From Bryobacter sp. (lineage in GTDB: Bacteria; Acidobacteriota; Terriglobia; Bryobacterales; Bryobacteraceae): a DNA stretch of 64,000 bases. Position 1 is the first letter of the stretch. Each line of letters opens with the position of its first letter. The position numbers were made by a program, and so were the translations under genes. The stretch covers positions 62,001 through 126,000 of the forward strand of contig JALHNH010000010.1 of assembly GCA_022843625.1 (NCBI GenBank), read 5' to 3'. Under the pieces are notes generated by a model that searched no databases, was not told where the DNA came from, and saw nothing but the letters and a program-made list of their open reading frames with translations. Of the stretch, positions 8,132 to 16,266 are shown in pieces.

Positions 8132-9493
8132 TCACAGGCTCAGCCGCTCCAGCTTGCCCCTGCTATCTCCAAACCTCTCCCCCTCAACACCCATCCGGTC
8201 CAGCATCGCAACAAACAGATCCGCCATCGGCGTCCCCTTCGCATACCGTATATGCCGCCCACCCTTCAACCGTCCATTCGCACCACCAGCCAGAATCAGC
8301 GGCAGGTTCGAATGATCATGCAAATTCCCATCAGAAATTCCGCTCCCGTAAGCAATCATCGAATGGTCCAGCAGCGTCCCGTCGCCCTCGCGAATCGACC
8401 GCATCTTCTCAAGCACATAAACCAGCGCCTCCATATGAAAACAGTTGATGCGCGTCACCTTTTCGATCTTCTCTTTGTCTCCGCTATGGTGCGTCAGTCC
8501 GTGGTGTCCCTCAGGAATCCCGATCTCTGCACCATAAGCCCGCGGGCTCTGCTCAATGCTGAACAACAGCGTCGACACGCGCGTCAGATCCGTCTGAAAT
8601 GCCAGCACCATCAAATCCAGCATCAGCCGCGAATGCTCACCAAAATCACTCGGCACACTCTCAGCCGGCACCGGATACTTCACAACACCCACCCCGCGCT
8701 CCATACTCTGTATGCGAGTCTCGATCTCCCGCACCGCACTCAGATACTCATCCATCTTGTTCCGGTCCGCCCCGCCAAGCGTACCCTTCAGTCGGGCCGC
8801 GTCCTCCAGCACTCCATCAAGAATGCTCTTTTCATACATCTCCTGACGGCGTCGCCGAGCCGGGTCCACGCCCAGTTCCACACTCCCAAACAGCCGCTCA
8901 AACACAGCCCGCGGGCGCACCTCCGGCGGCAGCGGCGTAGTCGGTGATTTCCAGGCAAGCGTATTGCTATACGTGCAGCTATACCCGTTGTCGCAATTCC
9001 CTCCCTGCACACCTTCCTCGCATCCCAGCTCCATCGATGCAAACCGCGTCACGCCCTGCATCTTCTGAGCCGCCACCTGATCCACAGACGTCCCCGCCAG
9101 CACATCCTTCCCCGCACTCTTCCTCGGATGCGTCGCCGTAAGATAAGCCGCCCCAGCACGGCCATGATCCCCAGGCCCATCCCCCAGTGCATTCCCGCCA
9201 TTACAATCGAGGCCCGACAAAATCAGCAACTCCTTACGATACGGAGCAATCGCACGTGTAATCCTCGGCAACTCCGCCGGAATCGCCCACTCCCCCACAC
9301 CACTCTGTCCCCGAGGCGTCCACTCATCCATCACGATGCCATTCGGCACATACAGAAAGCCCATCCGCGTCGGCGACGCAATCGTACTGGCAAACGCCGG
9401 CACCATCGCATCGAGAAACGGCAACGCCATTGCCGCACCTGCCCCACGCAAGAGACTGCGCCGCGATACCTGCTTATTTCGAATCATGCCCAT
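8132..9493 (-). CDS. DUF1552 protein, Tat-exported
   Basis: 453 aa. Begins with a twin-arginine signal (VSRRSLLRGAGAAMALPFLD). The rest matches the DUF1552 family by eye: GFLYVPNGIVMDEWTP, LSGLDCNGGNALGDGPGDHGRA, the ASMELGCE region, and the closing AYGSGISDGNLHDHSNLPLI and GG-rich tail. Families of this type relate to sulfatase/alkaline-phosphatase-like DUF1501 proteins and always travel with DUF1592-type proteins. Its first codons overlap the end of the upstream 781-aa gene by 20 bp; a second in-frame ATG at 9487 is an alternative start. Function in the periplasm is unknown. Confidence 0.85.
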   Translation of the reverse strand: MGMIRNKQVSRRSLLRGAGAAMALPFLDAMVPAFASTIASPTRMGFLYVPNGIVMDEWTPRGQSGVGEWAIPAELPRITRAIAPYRKELLILSGLDCNGGNALGDGPGDHGRAGAAYLTATHPRKSAGKDVLAGTSVDQVAAQKMQGVTRFASMELGCEEGVQGGNCDNGYSCTYSNTLAWKSPTTPLPPEVRPRAVFERLFGSVELGVDPARRRRQEMYEKSILDGVLEDAARLKGTLGGADRNKMDEYLSAVREIETRIQSMERGVGVVKYPVPAESVPSDFGEHSRLMLDLMVLAFQTDLTRVSTLLFSIEQSPRAYGAEIGIPEGHHGLTHHSGDKEKIEKVTRINCFHMEALVYVLEKMRSIREGDGTLLDHSMIAYGSGISDGNLHDHSNLPLILAGGANGRLKGGRHIRYAKGTPMADLFVAMLDRMGVEGERFGDSRGKLERLSL

Positions 9494-11819
9494 TCATCCT
9501 CATCTGAAACGCGTCACTCTCCACAATAGCCATCACCAGTGACGACAATTTATTCCCCTCAGCCATCACCCGGGAATTGATCAGATCCACTTGGCCCCGG
9601 TCATACCCTTCCATCCCTCTGCCCAGAGCAAAGGTCAACATCTGCTCGGTCAGCACCCGGGTAAACTGCGCCGACTGAGAACGCAGAATCTTCTTAAGCC
9701 CGCTCACGCCCGCAAAGCTCTGCCCATCCGGCAACACCCCAGAACTATCAACGGCAAACTTGCCCTCATGCGTTCGCCATCCCCCAGCCGCATCAAAGTT
9801 CTCAAGCGCAAACCCAATCGGGTCCATCGATTGATGACAAGCCGCACAAGCCGGATTCGCGCGGTGTTGCTCCAGCCTCACGCGCACCGAAGCTTCACTA
9901 CCCAGATTCTTCTCCTCGAGCGAAGGCACATCCGCCGGCGGTGGCGGAGGCGCCGCCCCCAGCAACGTCTGCAACACCCACTTACCCCGAATCACCGGCG
10001 AAGTCCGAGTCGCATAAGAAGTAAGCGCCAGCACCGAACCATGAGTCAACAACCCACCCCGCTCGGTCCCCTTCAGAGACACACGCCGAAACCCAAACCC
10101 ATCCACCCCAGCAATCCCGTAATACCGAGCCAGCGGCCCATTCAGATACGTATACTGCCCATCAATGAAATCGAGCAAGCTCCGGTCCTCGCGAAAGATC
10201 TCACCCGTAAACAACAGCGTCTCTTTCCGCATCGCCGCCAGCAACTCATCATCGACAAGCGGAAACTTCGCCGCATCCGGTTTCTTCCGGTCCAGCGCCC
10301 GCAGATCCAGCCACTGCACCGCAAAGCTATCCACCAGATTCGCTGCCCTCTGGTCCCGCAGCATCCGGCGCACTTGCGCCTCAAGCACTTTCCGGTCACT
10401 CAACCTTTTACCAGCCGCCTGGGCAAACAGCTCCTCATCCGGCATGCTGCCCCACAAAAAGTAAGACAGCCGCGACGCCAGCTCATAATCATCTATGCGA
10501 TAACTCTTACCCGCAGGCAACGCATCGCGTTCAATCCGGAACAGAAACGCCGGCGACACAAGAACTGCCTGCAGCGCCACCCGGATCCCTTCCTCAAACG
10601 AATCCCCCTGCTTCTGCACCATCGCCACCAGCTTCATCAGCCGCACAATCTCAGCCTCAGTTGCCGGCCGCCGGAACCCCCGTCGCGCTAGCGACTCCAC
10701 AATCTGCCGCGCACAACCCTCATCCTTCCCCTCACAAACAAATACCTTCGAGTAACTCGGAGGCTTAGCCACCACCGGGTTATAAGGCCCTAGCACCTCC
10801 ATATACTCCGCACCCAGCCTCCGCCGCCCATCCCGGTTCAGGTTTTCTCGCGCATTCTCAAGATTGGCGTGGTCCGGCAGATAAACATGAATCGTATGCT
10901 CCCCGGCCGTCAGATGCACCTTCGCAACCGTTGGCCCGCGTGTATAGTCGTACGCTTCTTCCCCGATCACCGTCTCCTTCTGCACCATGCGTCCATCCAC
11001 ATCGATCTGAAAATCAATTGGGGGAGCGGCCTTCCGCGAAGCCTCCATCTGCGCCTGCCTCTCGGCCTCTGTCAACGTGCCCTTGCCCGAACCAGGAGCT
11101 TTCCCCCGCCGATTCAGCATCCGGAACTGAAACACATAATCCGCCTCCACCGGAGCACGATAAACCGCCTCCAGCGACCCGCGAATCGAAAACGGCAACA
11201 CATTCCCGCTCACATGCCCGTCGTCCTGCACCGTTTTGATCATGAACTTCCCAATGATCCCGGGCTTCTTCTCGTAAGCCTCCCCATACACGGCTATGCG
11301 CGACACAGACCGCGCTGCAGCCATATACTTCTCCATCAACATCGGCGAAAGCGTCAGCACATCCCCAATATTGTCAAACCCATAACCCTGGTTATCTACC
11401 GGAAAGCCGTCCGCTGGCCGCACACTAACTCCGACTAAGTCACGAATCGTATTGTTATATTCCGTCCGGTTCAGCCGCCGCGCAGTCACCCGGCCTGGCC
11501 CACCGGAAATAGCGGGAGCAACCCCGTCCACCCACCGGCTCAACTCCTGCACGTCACTCTCGCTCAAACCCGGCATCGGCGGTGGAGGCATCGTCCGCGA
11601 CACAACCCGCTCACGCACCTTCCGCCAAAGCTCCGGCTTCTGCGCCGCCGCACCTCCATCACGGAACAAACTAAAATCCAGCCCCGCCATCTGCGTCTTA
11701 GCCCCATGGCACTGCCCGCACTGCCGGTTCAGCACAGGTGCAATCCTGCTCTCAAACACATCAGCCAGAGCCAGCATACCCATCAGCGCAACTAGAAAAG
11801 AAAACTTGAAGTAGAACAC
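9474..11819 (-). CDS. DUF1587/1592/1588/1585 c-type cytochrome-like protein
   Basis: 781 aa secreted protein of the large planctomycete/acidobacterial family. GTG start followed by a hydrophobic signal. Near residue 35 is one haem-binding motif CGQCH. Then come, in order: DUF1587-like RLNRTEYNNTIRDLVG, a carbohydrate-binding-like beta region, DUF1592-like DDYELASRLSYFLWGSMPDEELF, DUF1588-like RTSPVIRGKWVLQTLLG with the PPPPP stretch and NPACAACHQSMDPIGFALE (a second CxxCH), and DUF1585-like LTEQMLTFALGRGMEGYD. Operon with the DUF1552 gene (20-bp overlap). The pair is thought to act on polymers in the envelope with electron transfer, but no reaction has been shown that I know of. Confidence 0.88.
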   Translation of the reverse strand: MFYFKFSFLVALMGMLALADVFESRIAPVLNRQCGQCHGAKTQMAGLDFSLFRDGGAAAQKPELWRKVRERVVSRTMPPPPMPGLSESDVQELSRWVDGVAPAISGGPGRVTARRLNRTEYNNTIRDLVGVSVRPADGFPVDNQGYGFDNIGDVLTLSPMLMEKYMAAARSVSRIAVYGEAYEKKPGIIGKFMIKTVQDDGHVSGNVLPFSIRGSLEAVYRAPVEADYVFQFRMLNRRGKAPGSGKGTLTEAERQAQMEASRKAAPPIDFQIDVDGRMVQKETVIGEEAYDYTRGPTVAKVHLTAGEHTIHVYLPDHANLENARENLNRDGRRRLGAEYMEVLGPYNPVVAKPPSYSKVFVCEGKDEGCARQIVESLARRGFRRPATEAEIVRLMKLVAMVQKQGDSFEEGIRVALQAVLVSPAFLFRIERDALPAGKSYRIDDYELASRLSYFLWGSMPDEELFAQAAGKRLSDRKVLEAQVRRMLRDQRAANLVDSFAVQWLDLRALDRKKPDAAKFPLVDDELLAAMRKETLLFTGEIFREDRSLLDFIDGQYTYLNGPLARYYGIAGVDGFGFRRVSLKGTERGGLLTHGSVLALTSYATRTSPVIRGKWVLQTLLGAAPPPPPADVPSLEEKNLGSEASVRVRLEQHRANPACAACHQSMDPIGFALENFDAAGGWRTHEGKFAVDSSGVLPDGQSFAGVSGLKKILRSQSAQFTRVLTEQMLTFALGRGMEGYDRGQVDLINSRVMAEGNKLSSLVMAIVESDAFQMRMNGHDSK

Positions 11820-11881
11820 CAGCTCTCATTTCTATCAGATTTCCCGCAACACAAGCCTGCTACGCTATCCCCAAGGCCATC

Positions 11882-13177
11882 ATGCAACGATTCTCCCTGC
11901 TGATTCTTTTCACCCTCCAGGCCCTCGCCTGGGATCGATACGATCCCTTCACCTTCACCCCACCCAAGGGTTACAAAACCGAACGAACAGCCGAATCGGT
12001 CGCCGTAAAGCAGGACAACGGCGCGCAGTACTGCATGATGTTCCTCTTCCGTCCCCGTCCATCCAGCGGCAACCACGACGCCGACGTAGCCGCAGACTGG
12101 AAAAACCACGCCGCCAAACACGGCACGCTCCAACCCGCCAAAACCAACACCTCAACCAAAAACGGCTGGCAGATCACCGCCGCCGCTGGCACGGCCTCGC
12201 TCAAGTCGCAAAACTTCGTCATCCTCGTCACCACCCACTCCCGCCAGAACCTCACTTACGCCATCGTCACTTACTTCAACGACATGCGCTTCTCCGACGA
12301 CATAGCCGCCTTCTCCAACTCAGTCCAAATCGACGAAGCCCCATCAATCCCGCCACCAGAAACAATCCCCACCAGCGGCATGACCATGTCCCGTCCCCGT
12401 ACCAACTTCGACGACGGCTGGGTTGCCCAGGTTCGTCCCGATTACGTCCAGGCGAGCAAAGCCTCAACCGAACTCCGCCTCTACTACGTCAACGACGCCC
12501 TCGAGAAAGCCCGCCCCAACACGGTCGACGTCCCCGAATACTATTGGGCCCAAATCGTCGCCCGCAGCTTCCGAGCCTCAGCCCCACGCAAATTTGTCAG
12601 CGTCAGCTACCCGCCCATCTACTTCATGGACGCCGCGGGCGTCGATCCCCAATCCGGCAAACCCTGCTTCATCGCCATGAAAGTCATCTTCGCCGGCGGC
12701 GCCCGCGTCGTCCTCGCCATCAGCCCCAACGAAGCCACCCACAAGCAGCTCTTCCCCCACCCCAACGACCTCGACCGCACTCTATCCATGAACCGCTTCG
12801 GCCTCGCAGCCCAGGATCTCACCGGCACATGGGTACGCAACTCAGGCGGAGGTGTCGAGTATTACAACGCCTACACGGGCAATTACGCCGGCATGAGCGC
12901 ATCATCATCGGCAGACGAGTTCACCTTCAACCCGGACGGCACCTACCGAAGCATCCACCGCAACGCAAGCACCAGCAATTCCGGCACAAAATTCTCCGGC
13001 CTCGACTACCAGGGCCGCTTCACCGTCTCCGACTGGGAACTCCACGCCACCAACCGCGTCGACGGCAAAACCAAAAAGTTCTGGGCCCGTCTGGAAGCAA
13101 TCCAGAACGGCTATCTCCTAATCCTCACCGACAGTGACTACGAACCGCTCCAGTACGTACTCTTCCGAAAGAGATAG
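11882..13177 (+). CDS. Secreted protein with C-terminal lipocalin-like domain
   Basis: 431 aa. Signal peptide MQRFSLLILFTLQALA. The first ~150 residues form an unrecognised domain, the middle (SASAPRKFVSVSYPP) another, and the final ~120 residues begin with LTGTWVRN and alternate hydrophobic strands with FTFNPDGTYRS and GRFTVSDWEL, the pattern of small lipocalin-like or META-like beta barrels. It diverges from the DUF1592 gene across 62 bp and ends 16 bp from the convergent PIN gene. Not assigned to a family. Confidence 0.6.
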   Translation: MQRFSLLILFTLQALAWDRYDPFTFTPPKGYKTERTAESVAVKQDNGAQYCMMFLFRPRPSSGNHDADVAADWKNHAAKHGTLQPAKTNTSTKNGWQITAAAGTASLKSQNFVILVTTHSRQNLTYAIVTYFNDMRFSDDIAAFSNSVQIDEAPSIPPPETIPTSGMTMSRPRTNFDDGWVAQVRPDYVQASKASTELRLYYVNDALEKARPNTVDVPEYYWAQIVARSFRASAPRKFVSVSYPPIYFMDAAGVDPQSGKPCFIAMKVIFAGGARVVLAISPNEATHKQLFPHPNDLDRTLSMNRFGLAAQDLTGTWVRNSGGGVEYYNAYTGNYAGMSASSSADEFTFNPDGTYRSIHRNASTSNSGTKFSGLDYQGRFTVSDWELHATNRVDGKTKKFWARLEAIQNGYLLILTDSDYEPLQYVLFRKR

Positions 13178-13193
13178 CCCGCGATCACATAAC

Positions 13194-13625
13194 CTAGCTA
13201 TGAGTCTGGGCAACAAACGGATTCACCACCTGCACGGTCCCATAAAATCTTCCCGCTTGAAAGTCTTCACTCAAAAGCACCGTGCAACCCAGTCGCTCCG
13301 CCGCACCAAGAATCAACCCGTCCCAATAAGTCACCTGAGCCGCGTCCATCCAATACCACGCACGTTCGGTCACCTCAGCCCCGTTCTCGATAGGCTGCCA
13401 GACCTGATAGATACGCACCAGTTCACGCGCTGCCTCTGGCTGCGCCCCCAATTTCTTCGTCGCATTTACATAAAACTCATGCAGCACCTGCCAGCTGCAT
13501 CGGGCCCGCTGCTCTTCCCATGCTCGATCAATCCACTGCTCCGCCAACGCTTTCTTACGCAAATCCCGTTGATCTTCCGCATAGAGCAGAATGTTTGTGT
13601 CAAAGAAAATGCTACCGGCGCTCAT
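13194..13625 (-). CDS. PIN-domain toxin (VapC-like)
   Basis: 143 aa PIN-fold ribonuclease. The first acidic residue is in FFDTNILLYA (Asp9), followed by further acidic positions around residue 45-50, Asp96 region (YWDGLILGAAERLG, the conserved D of the third motif) and SEDFQAG near the end. This variant with SEDFQ is common among PIN toxins paired with ribbon-helix-helix antitoxins. Its start overlaps the antitoxin's end by 14 bp, so translation is coupled. All core acidic residues seem present, so the toxin is probably active. Confidence 0.82.
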   Translation of the reverse strand: MSAGSIFFDTNILLYAEDQRDLRKKALAEQWIDRAWEEQRARCSWQVLHEFYVNATKKLGAQPEAARELVRIYQVWQPIENGAEVTERAWYWMDAAQVTYWDGLILGAAERLGCTVLLSEDFQAGRFYGTVQVVNPFVAQTHS

Positions 13626-13842
13626 GCATTTCCTCGCGAGTCATTCGTTCGCCCGCATCGATCTGAAGAGGCCTTCTTTTCTTCCATTCGAGGTGCATCT
13701 GTTTCGACGCATCTCCCTGCGAACGAGCGTTTTCAATCAGCTTGCAGAGCAACTTCGAAACGGAACAGTTTTCGTCAGCAGCCTTCCTTCTGGTCCATAA
13801 GGCAAGATCTTCAGGTAAAGTGACAGTGACATTTTTTAACAC
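13612..13842 (-). CDS. Ribbon-helix-helix antitoxin of the PIN pair
   Basis: 76 aa from a GTG start at 13842. VTVTLPEDLALWTRRKAAD is the strand-helix-helix of CopG/Arc-type antitoxins, and the second helix is CSVSKLLCKLIENARS. The tail (MTREEMHER) is charged and would wrap the PIN toxin. The frame is open 19 codons upstream to an ATG, but those codons look non-coding, and the beta strand should sit close to the N-terminus. No strong Shine-Dalgarno precedes the GTG, which fits low, self-repressed expression. Confidence 0.75.
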   Translation of the reverse strand: MLKNVTVTLPEDLALWTRRKAADENCSVSKLLCKLIENARSQGDASKQMHLEWKKRRPLQIDAGERMTREEMHERR

Positions 13843-13944
13843 GAAACCAGTGTAACACGAACACACGAAGGTCGCTTTTCTGGCCCCACAAAGCAACAAC
13901 CGTCCCTCGAAGGAATTGTCCTCAGGCCATCAAGCCCGGTATGC

Positions 13945-14031
13945 CAAGATTGGGCAGAGTCTGCCAGAAGGATCGCCGAAGCTAGCGAAAACAAACTCAT
14001 GATGGACAATTTTGCAAACGTTTGGGATTAA
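13945..14031 (+). pseudogene. Possible C-terminal scrap of an AbrB/MazE-type antitoxin
   Basis: On the + strand, 28 codons ending in TAA read QDWAESARRIAEASEN and continue KLMMDNFANVWD. This strongly recalls the C-termini of AbrB-fold antitoxins (a Trp, Ala-Ala/Ser-Arg-x-Ile-Ala-Glu, then an acidic DFAN-x-WD end). The DNA-binding N-terminal half cannot be found upstream in any frame. It overlaps the last bases of the dead hicA on the other strand. Recognition is by eye and may be chance. Confidence 0.35.
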
Positions 14032-14216
14032 TCGCTCGCCTTAACATCCAGCTTCTTCAAAATGTGCTTAGCAAGCGTTTCGTTGATTTCGCGGTGCCGG
14101 GGCGCTGACTGAGCTGCTCCATTGGTTGGATTGAGATACTAGTAATGGCTACCGCCGTGCCTCACAAAGCTGCACCCGGCAGCTTCGAGCCTTCGTACAA
14201 GATCTGTCCGCTTCAT
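14028..14216 (-). pseudogene. hicA: hicA toxin inactivated by a TAG codon
   Basis: Reading from the ATG at 14214-14216 gives a canonical HicA double-stranded-RNA-binding-fold toxin: KRTDLVRRLEAAGCSFVRHG, GSH with the catalytic His24, then YLNPTNG, SAPRHREINETLAKHILKKL and a TAA at 14028. Codon 26, two after the catalytic His, is TAG (14139-14141), one substitution from Trp (TGG) or Gln (CAG). Everything else is intact in one frame over 62 codons, so the damage looks recent. The ATG overlaps the hicB stop as ATGA. Truncation would remove the last strand and helix. Confidence 0.8.
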
Positions 14217-14410
14217 CCAATTGTGAGCTCAGCAACACGACGGATCCCCGCAATGTCGCCGCTAGTTAAATCGCGATACAGGTCTCGAAGATGATTTTCA
14301 AGCTCTTCAAGGGACTCCCCCTGGGTAAGATAATCCGGAAACTCTTCAAAATATCCGAGCCAAACATCACCATCGCGCCAATGCACAAATCGAGCTGTGC
14401 TCATAACCAA
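14213..14410 (-). CDS. hicB: HicB-family antitoxin of the dead hicA
   Basis: 65 aa, a partial RNase H-fold HicB antitoxin: FVHWRDGDVWLGYFEEFPDYLTQGESLEELENHLRDLY is the usual core (acidic-Gly-x-Trp, GES-x-EEL). No added DNA-binding domain. The gene precedes hicA with an ATGA overlap, the BA order. The antitoxin is open although its toxin carries a stop codon, as expected when toxin loss comes first. It could still neutralise other HicA toxins. Confidence 0.8.
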   Translation of the reverse strand: MVMSTARFVHWRDGDVWLGYFEEFPDYLTQGESLEELENHLRDLYRDLTSGDIAGIRRVAELTIG

Positions 14411-14465
14411 ATCTTACTGACTCCTTGCCTTGGCTGCACATATTTCAAAACCGCGTGGACACCAG

Positions 14466-16196
14466 CTACCGCGCCTTCCCCACCCGGCACCGCTCCGCCA
14501 CCTTCCTCAAATCCGCCGCATACTTCGCCGCATCCGGAAATGGCGACGCAAACTCCCCCGGCTCCGCCCCCAGCCCCACCAGCATCCCCCGCCAGGCATG
14601 CCCCCGCAAATAGCTCACCTTCTGAGCAAACCGCTGATCCACCGCCCGCAACCGGGGCAAAAACTCCCGCACCTCGTCCCCAAGCTGGCACAACCCCTCA
14701 GTCGCCGCCTCGGCATCCCGGCCCCACGCAAACCCCTTATCGGGCAACCCCCACGCCTCCTCCACAATCCGCACCAGCTTCTCCCCGCCTGCCTTCCTCT
14801 GATCCACCAGCCGTTTCACCACATTCGGATACCACCGCCGCGTCTTCGCGTCCGCCAGCAACTCATCCATCAACGGTACCTCCCCCGCAAAAGTGCCCTT
14901 AGACAACCGCCCCACCAGCCCGTCCAGTTGCTGCGTAACCGGCCGCTTCTCCAACCCCTGCTCAGAAATCATCCGCTGCAGCATCGCATTCCGAATCCGC
15001 TCCCCTACCCCAGTCCGCTCTTTCTCAGACCAGTCAAAGTAAGAAAAATCCACCACCCGCGCATCCAGAATCAACCGAGCCAGCCGTTCCCGGTCCCCAA
15101 CCTCAAACCCCTCCTCCCGCAACAGCTTGTAATAATCCCCCACTAGCGCAAACGCCGCATTCGATCCCCCCGGCTCATTCAAAGCCGCATCCAGCCTCCG
15201 CCGCACCGACGTCTCGTTCAACCCACGCAACGGCGCAAGATCCAGCGTCGTCAACCTCTTGAGCATCGCCAGCCTGTCCAGCTTCTGCTCATCAAAGGCA
15301 GCCCTTTTCCGCCCCCATCTCCACCCGCGAAACCCCATCCCGCTAGAAATGGGCTCGAGCGTCAGAGGCACACCCAGCGGCGCAGCCCCCCGCACCGTCT
15401 CCCGCCCAACCACACGATCCCCCACCCGCAACTCAACACCCTTCATCCACGGCACGCCCGGCCACAACCGCAAATCCGATTCCTTAACCCCAAGCGTTTC
15501 ATCCACCCAGCGAATCCGCAAATCCCCCCTCGCCGCCTCTGCCTCCTCACCCATCAAACACTCTTCCCCGGCAATCCGAACCCGAACCGCCCGCGCCACC
15601 TCCTGCGCCCCACTGCTCCAGCTATAACCACGCGACTCCTTCAGCCGCCGCATCAGCTCCGCATCCACCATGCAATTCTCCCGGGCGATCGAGTAGACCA
15701 TAGGTCCACTCTTCTTGTTCTTCTTGGCAACAGGCTCTTCCTCAAGGCTGCGAACCATCACCTTTGTCGCCACATCGTTATAAAGCAACAACTGGCAGAG
15801 CTCATCGCACTCCCGCCAGCCCAGAATCCGCCTCGGCTTCTCGATGACAATCAGCCCGCTTGGCCCACCAATCTTCTCTTGCGGCACAAGATCCCGATCC
15901 GCCGCCTCCACCAGCCATTGCGCAGTCTGCAAATTAAAGTATCGAGGGATCCCCACCGCAACCAGTCCCACCGCCAGCACCCCAGCCACACTAGCCAGCG
16001 CCACGCCCCTACCCCGCAATCCAAACCACACCGCGGAAAACGCGGCCAGATACAAAAACGCAGTCGGCATCAACGACAGAATCACCCCAGGCAAGATCAG
16101 AAAGAGATAGCCAATCACAATCAGATCTGGCACAGCCAGAACCAGGAGCGAAACTCCCCCACTCACCAAAAGCGCCAGCTTCAGAAACACAGCCAT
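14466..16196 (-). CDS. Membrane protein with large soluble domain, unknown
   Basis: 576 aa, not recognised. The N-terminal ~95 residues hold three to four transmembrane helices (LALLVSGGVSLLVLAVPDL, IVIGYLFLILPGVILSLM, AFLYLAAFSAVWFGL, ASVAGVLAVGLVAVG). The remaining ~470 residues appear soluble and mixed alpha/beta, with a beta-rich part (LTLEPISSGMGFRGWRWG) and a helical C-terminal half rich in Leu, Arg and Asp that could be a repeat solenoid. Single gene, with 55 bp to hicB downstream and about 70 bp to the propeller gene upstream on the same strand. Confidence 0.6.
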   Translation of the reverse strand: MAVFLKLALLVSGGVSLLVLAVPDLIVIGYLFLILPGVILSLMPTAFLYLAAFSAVWFGLRGRGVALASVAGVLAVGLVAVGIPRYFNLQTAQWLVEAADRDLVPQEKIGGPSGLIVIEKPRRILGWRECDELCQLLLYNDVATKVMVRSLEEEPVAKKNKKSGPMVYSIARENCMVDAELMRRLKESRGYSWSSGAQEVARAVRVRIAGEECLMGEEAEAARGDLRIRWVDETLGVKESDLRLWPGVPWMKGVELRVGDRVVGRETVRGAAPLGVPLTLEPISSGMGFRGWRWGRKRAAFDEQKLDRLAMLKRLTTLDLAPLRGLNETSVRRRLDAALNEPGGSNAAFALVGDYYKLLREEGFEVGDRERLARLILDARVVDFSYFDWSEKERTGVGERIRNAMLQRMISEQGLEKRPVTQQLDGLVGRLSKGTFAGEVPLMDELLADAKTRRWYPNVVKRLVDQRKAGGEKLVRIVEEAWGLPDKGFAWGRDAEAATEGLCQLGDEVREFLPRLRAVDQRFAQKVSYLRGHAWRGMLVGLGAEPGEFASPFPDAAKYAADLRKVAERCRVGKAR

Positions 16197-16266
16197 TCCC
16201 GTCTATCGGCACAAGGGCGAAATCGCTTAGTCTCGTGCATCATTCACGCAAAAGGAATCGCCCTCC

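Noticed and set aside
14139..14141. Stop codon suppression or recoding in hicA
   Set aside because: Two different stop types occur in the two hicA genes, there is no selenocysteine or pyrrolysine context, and other genes use TAG and TAA as normal stops.
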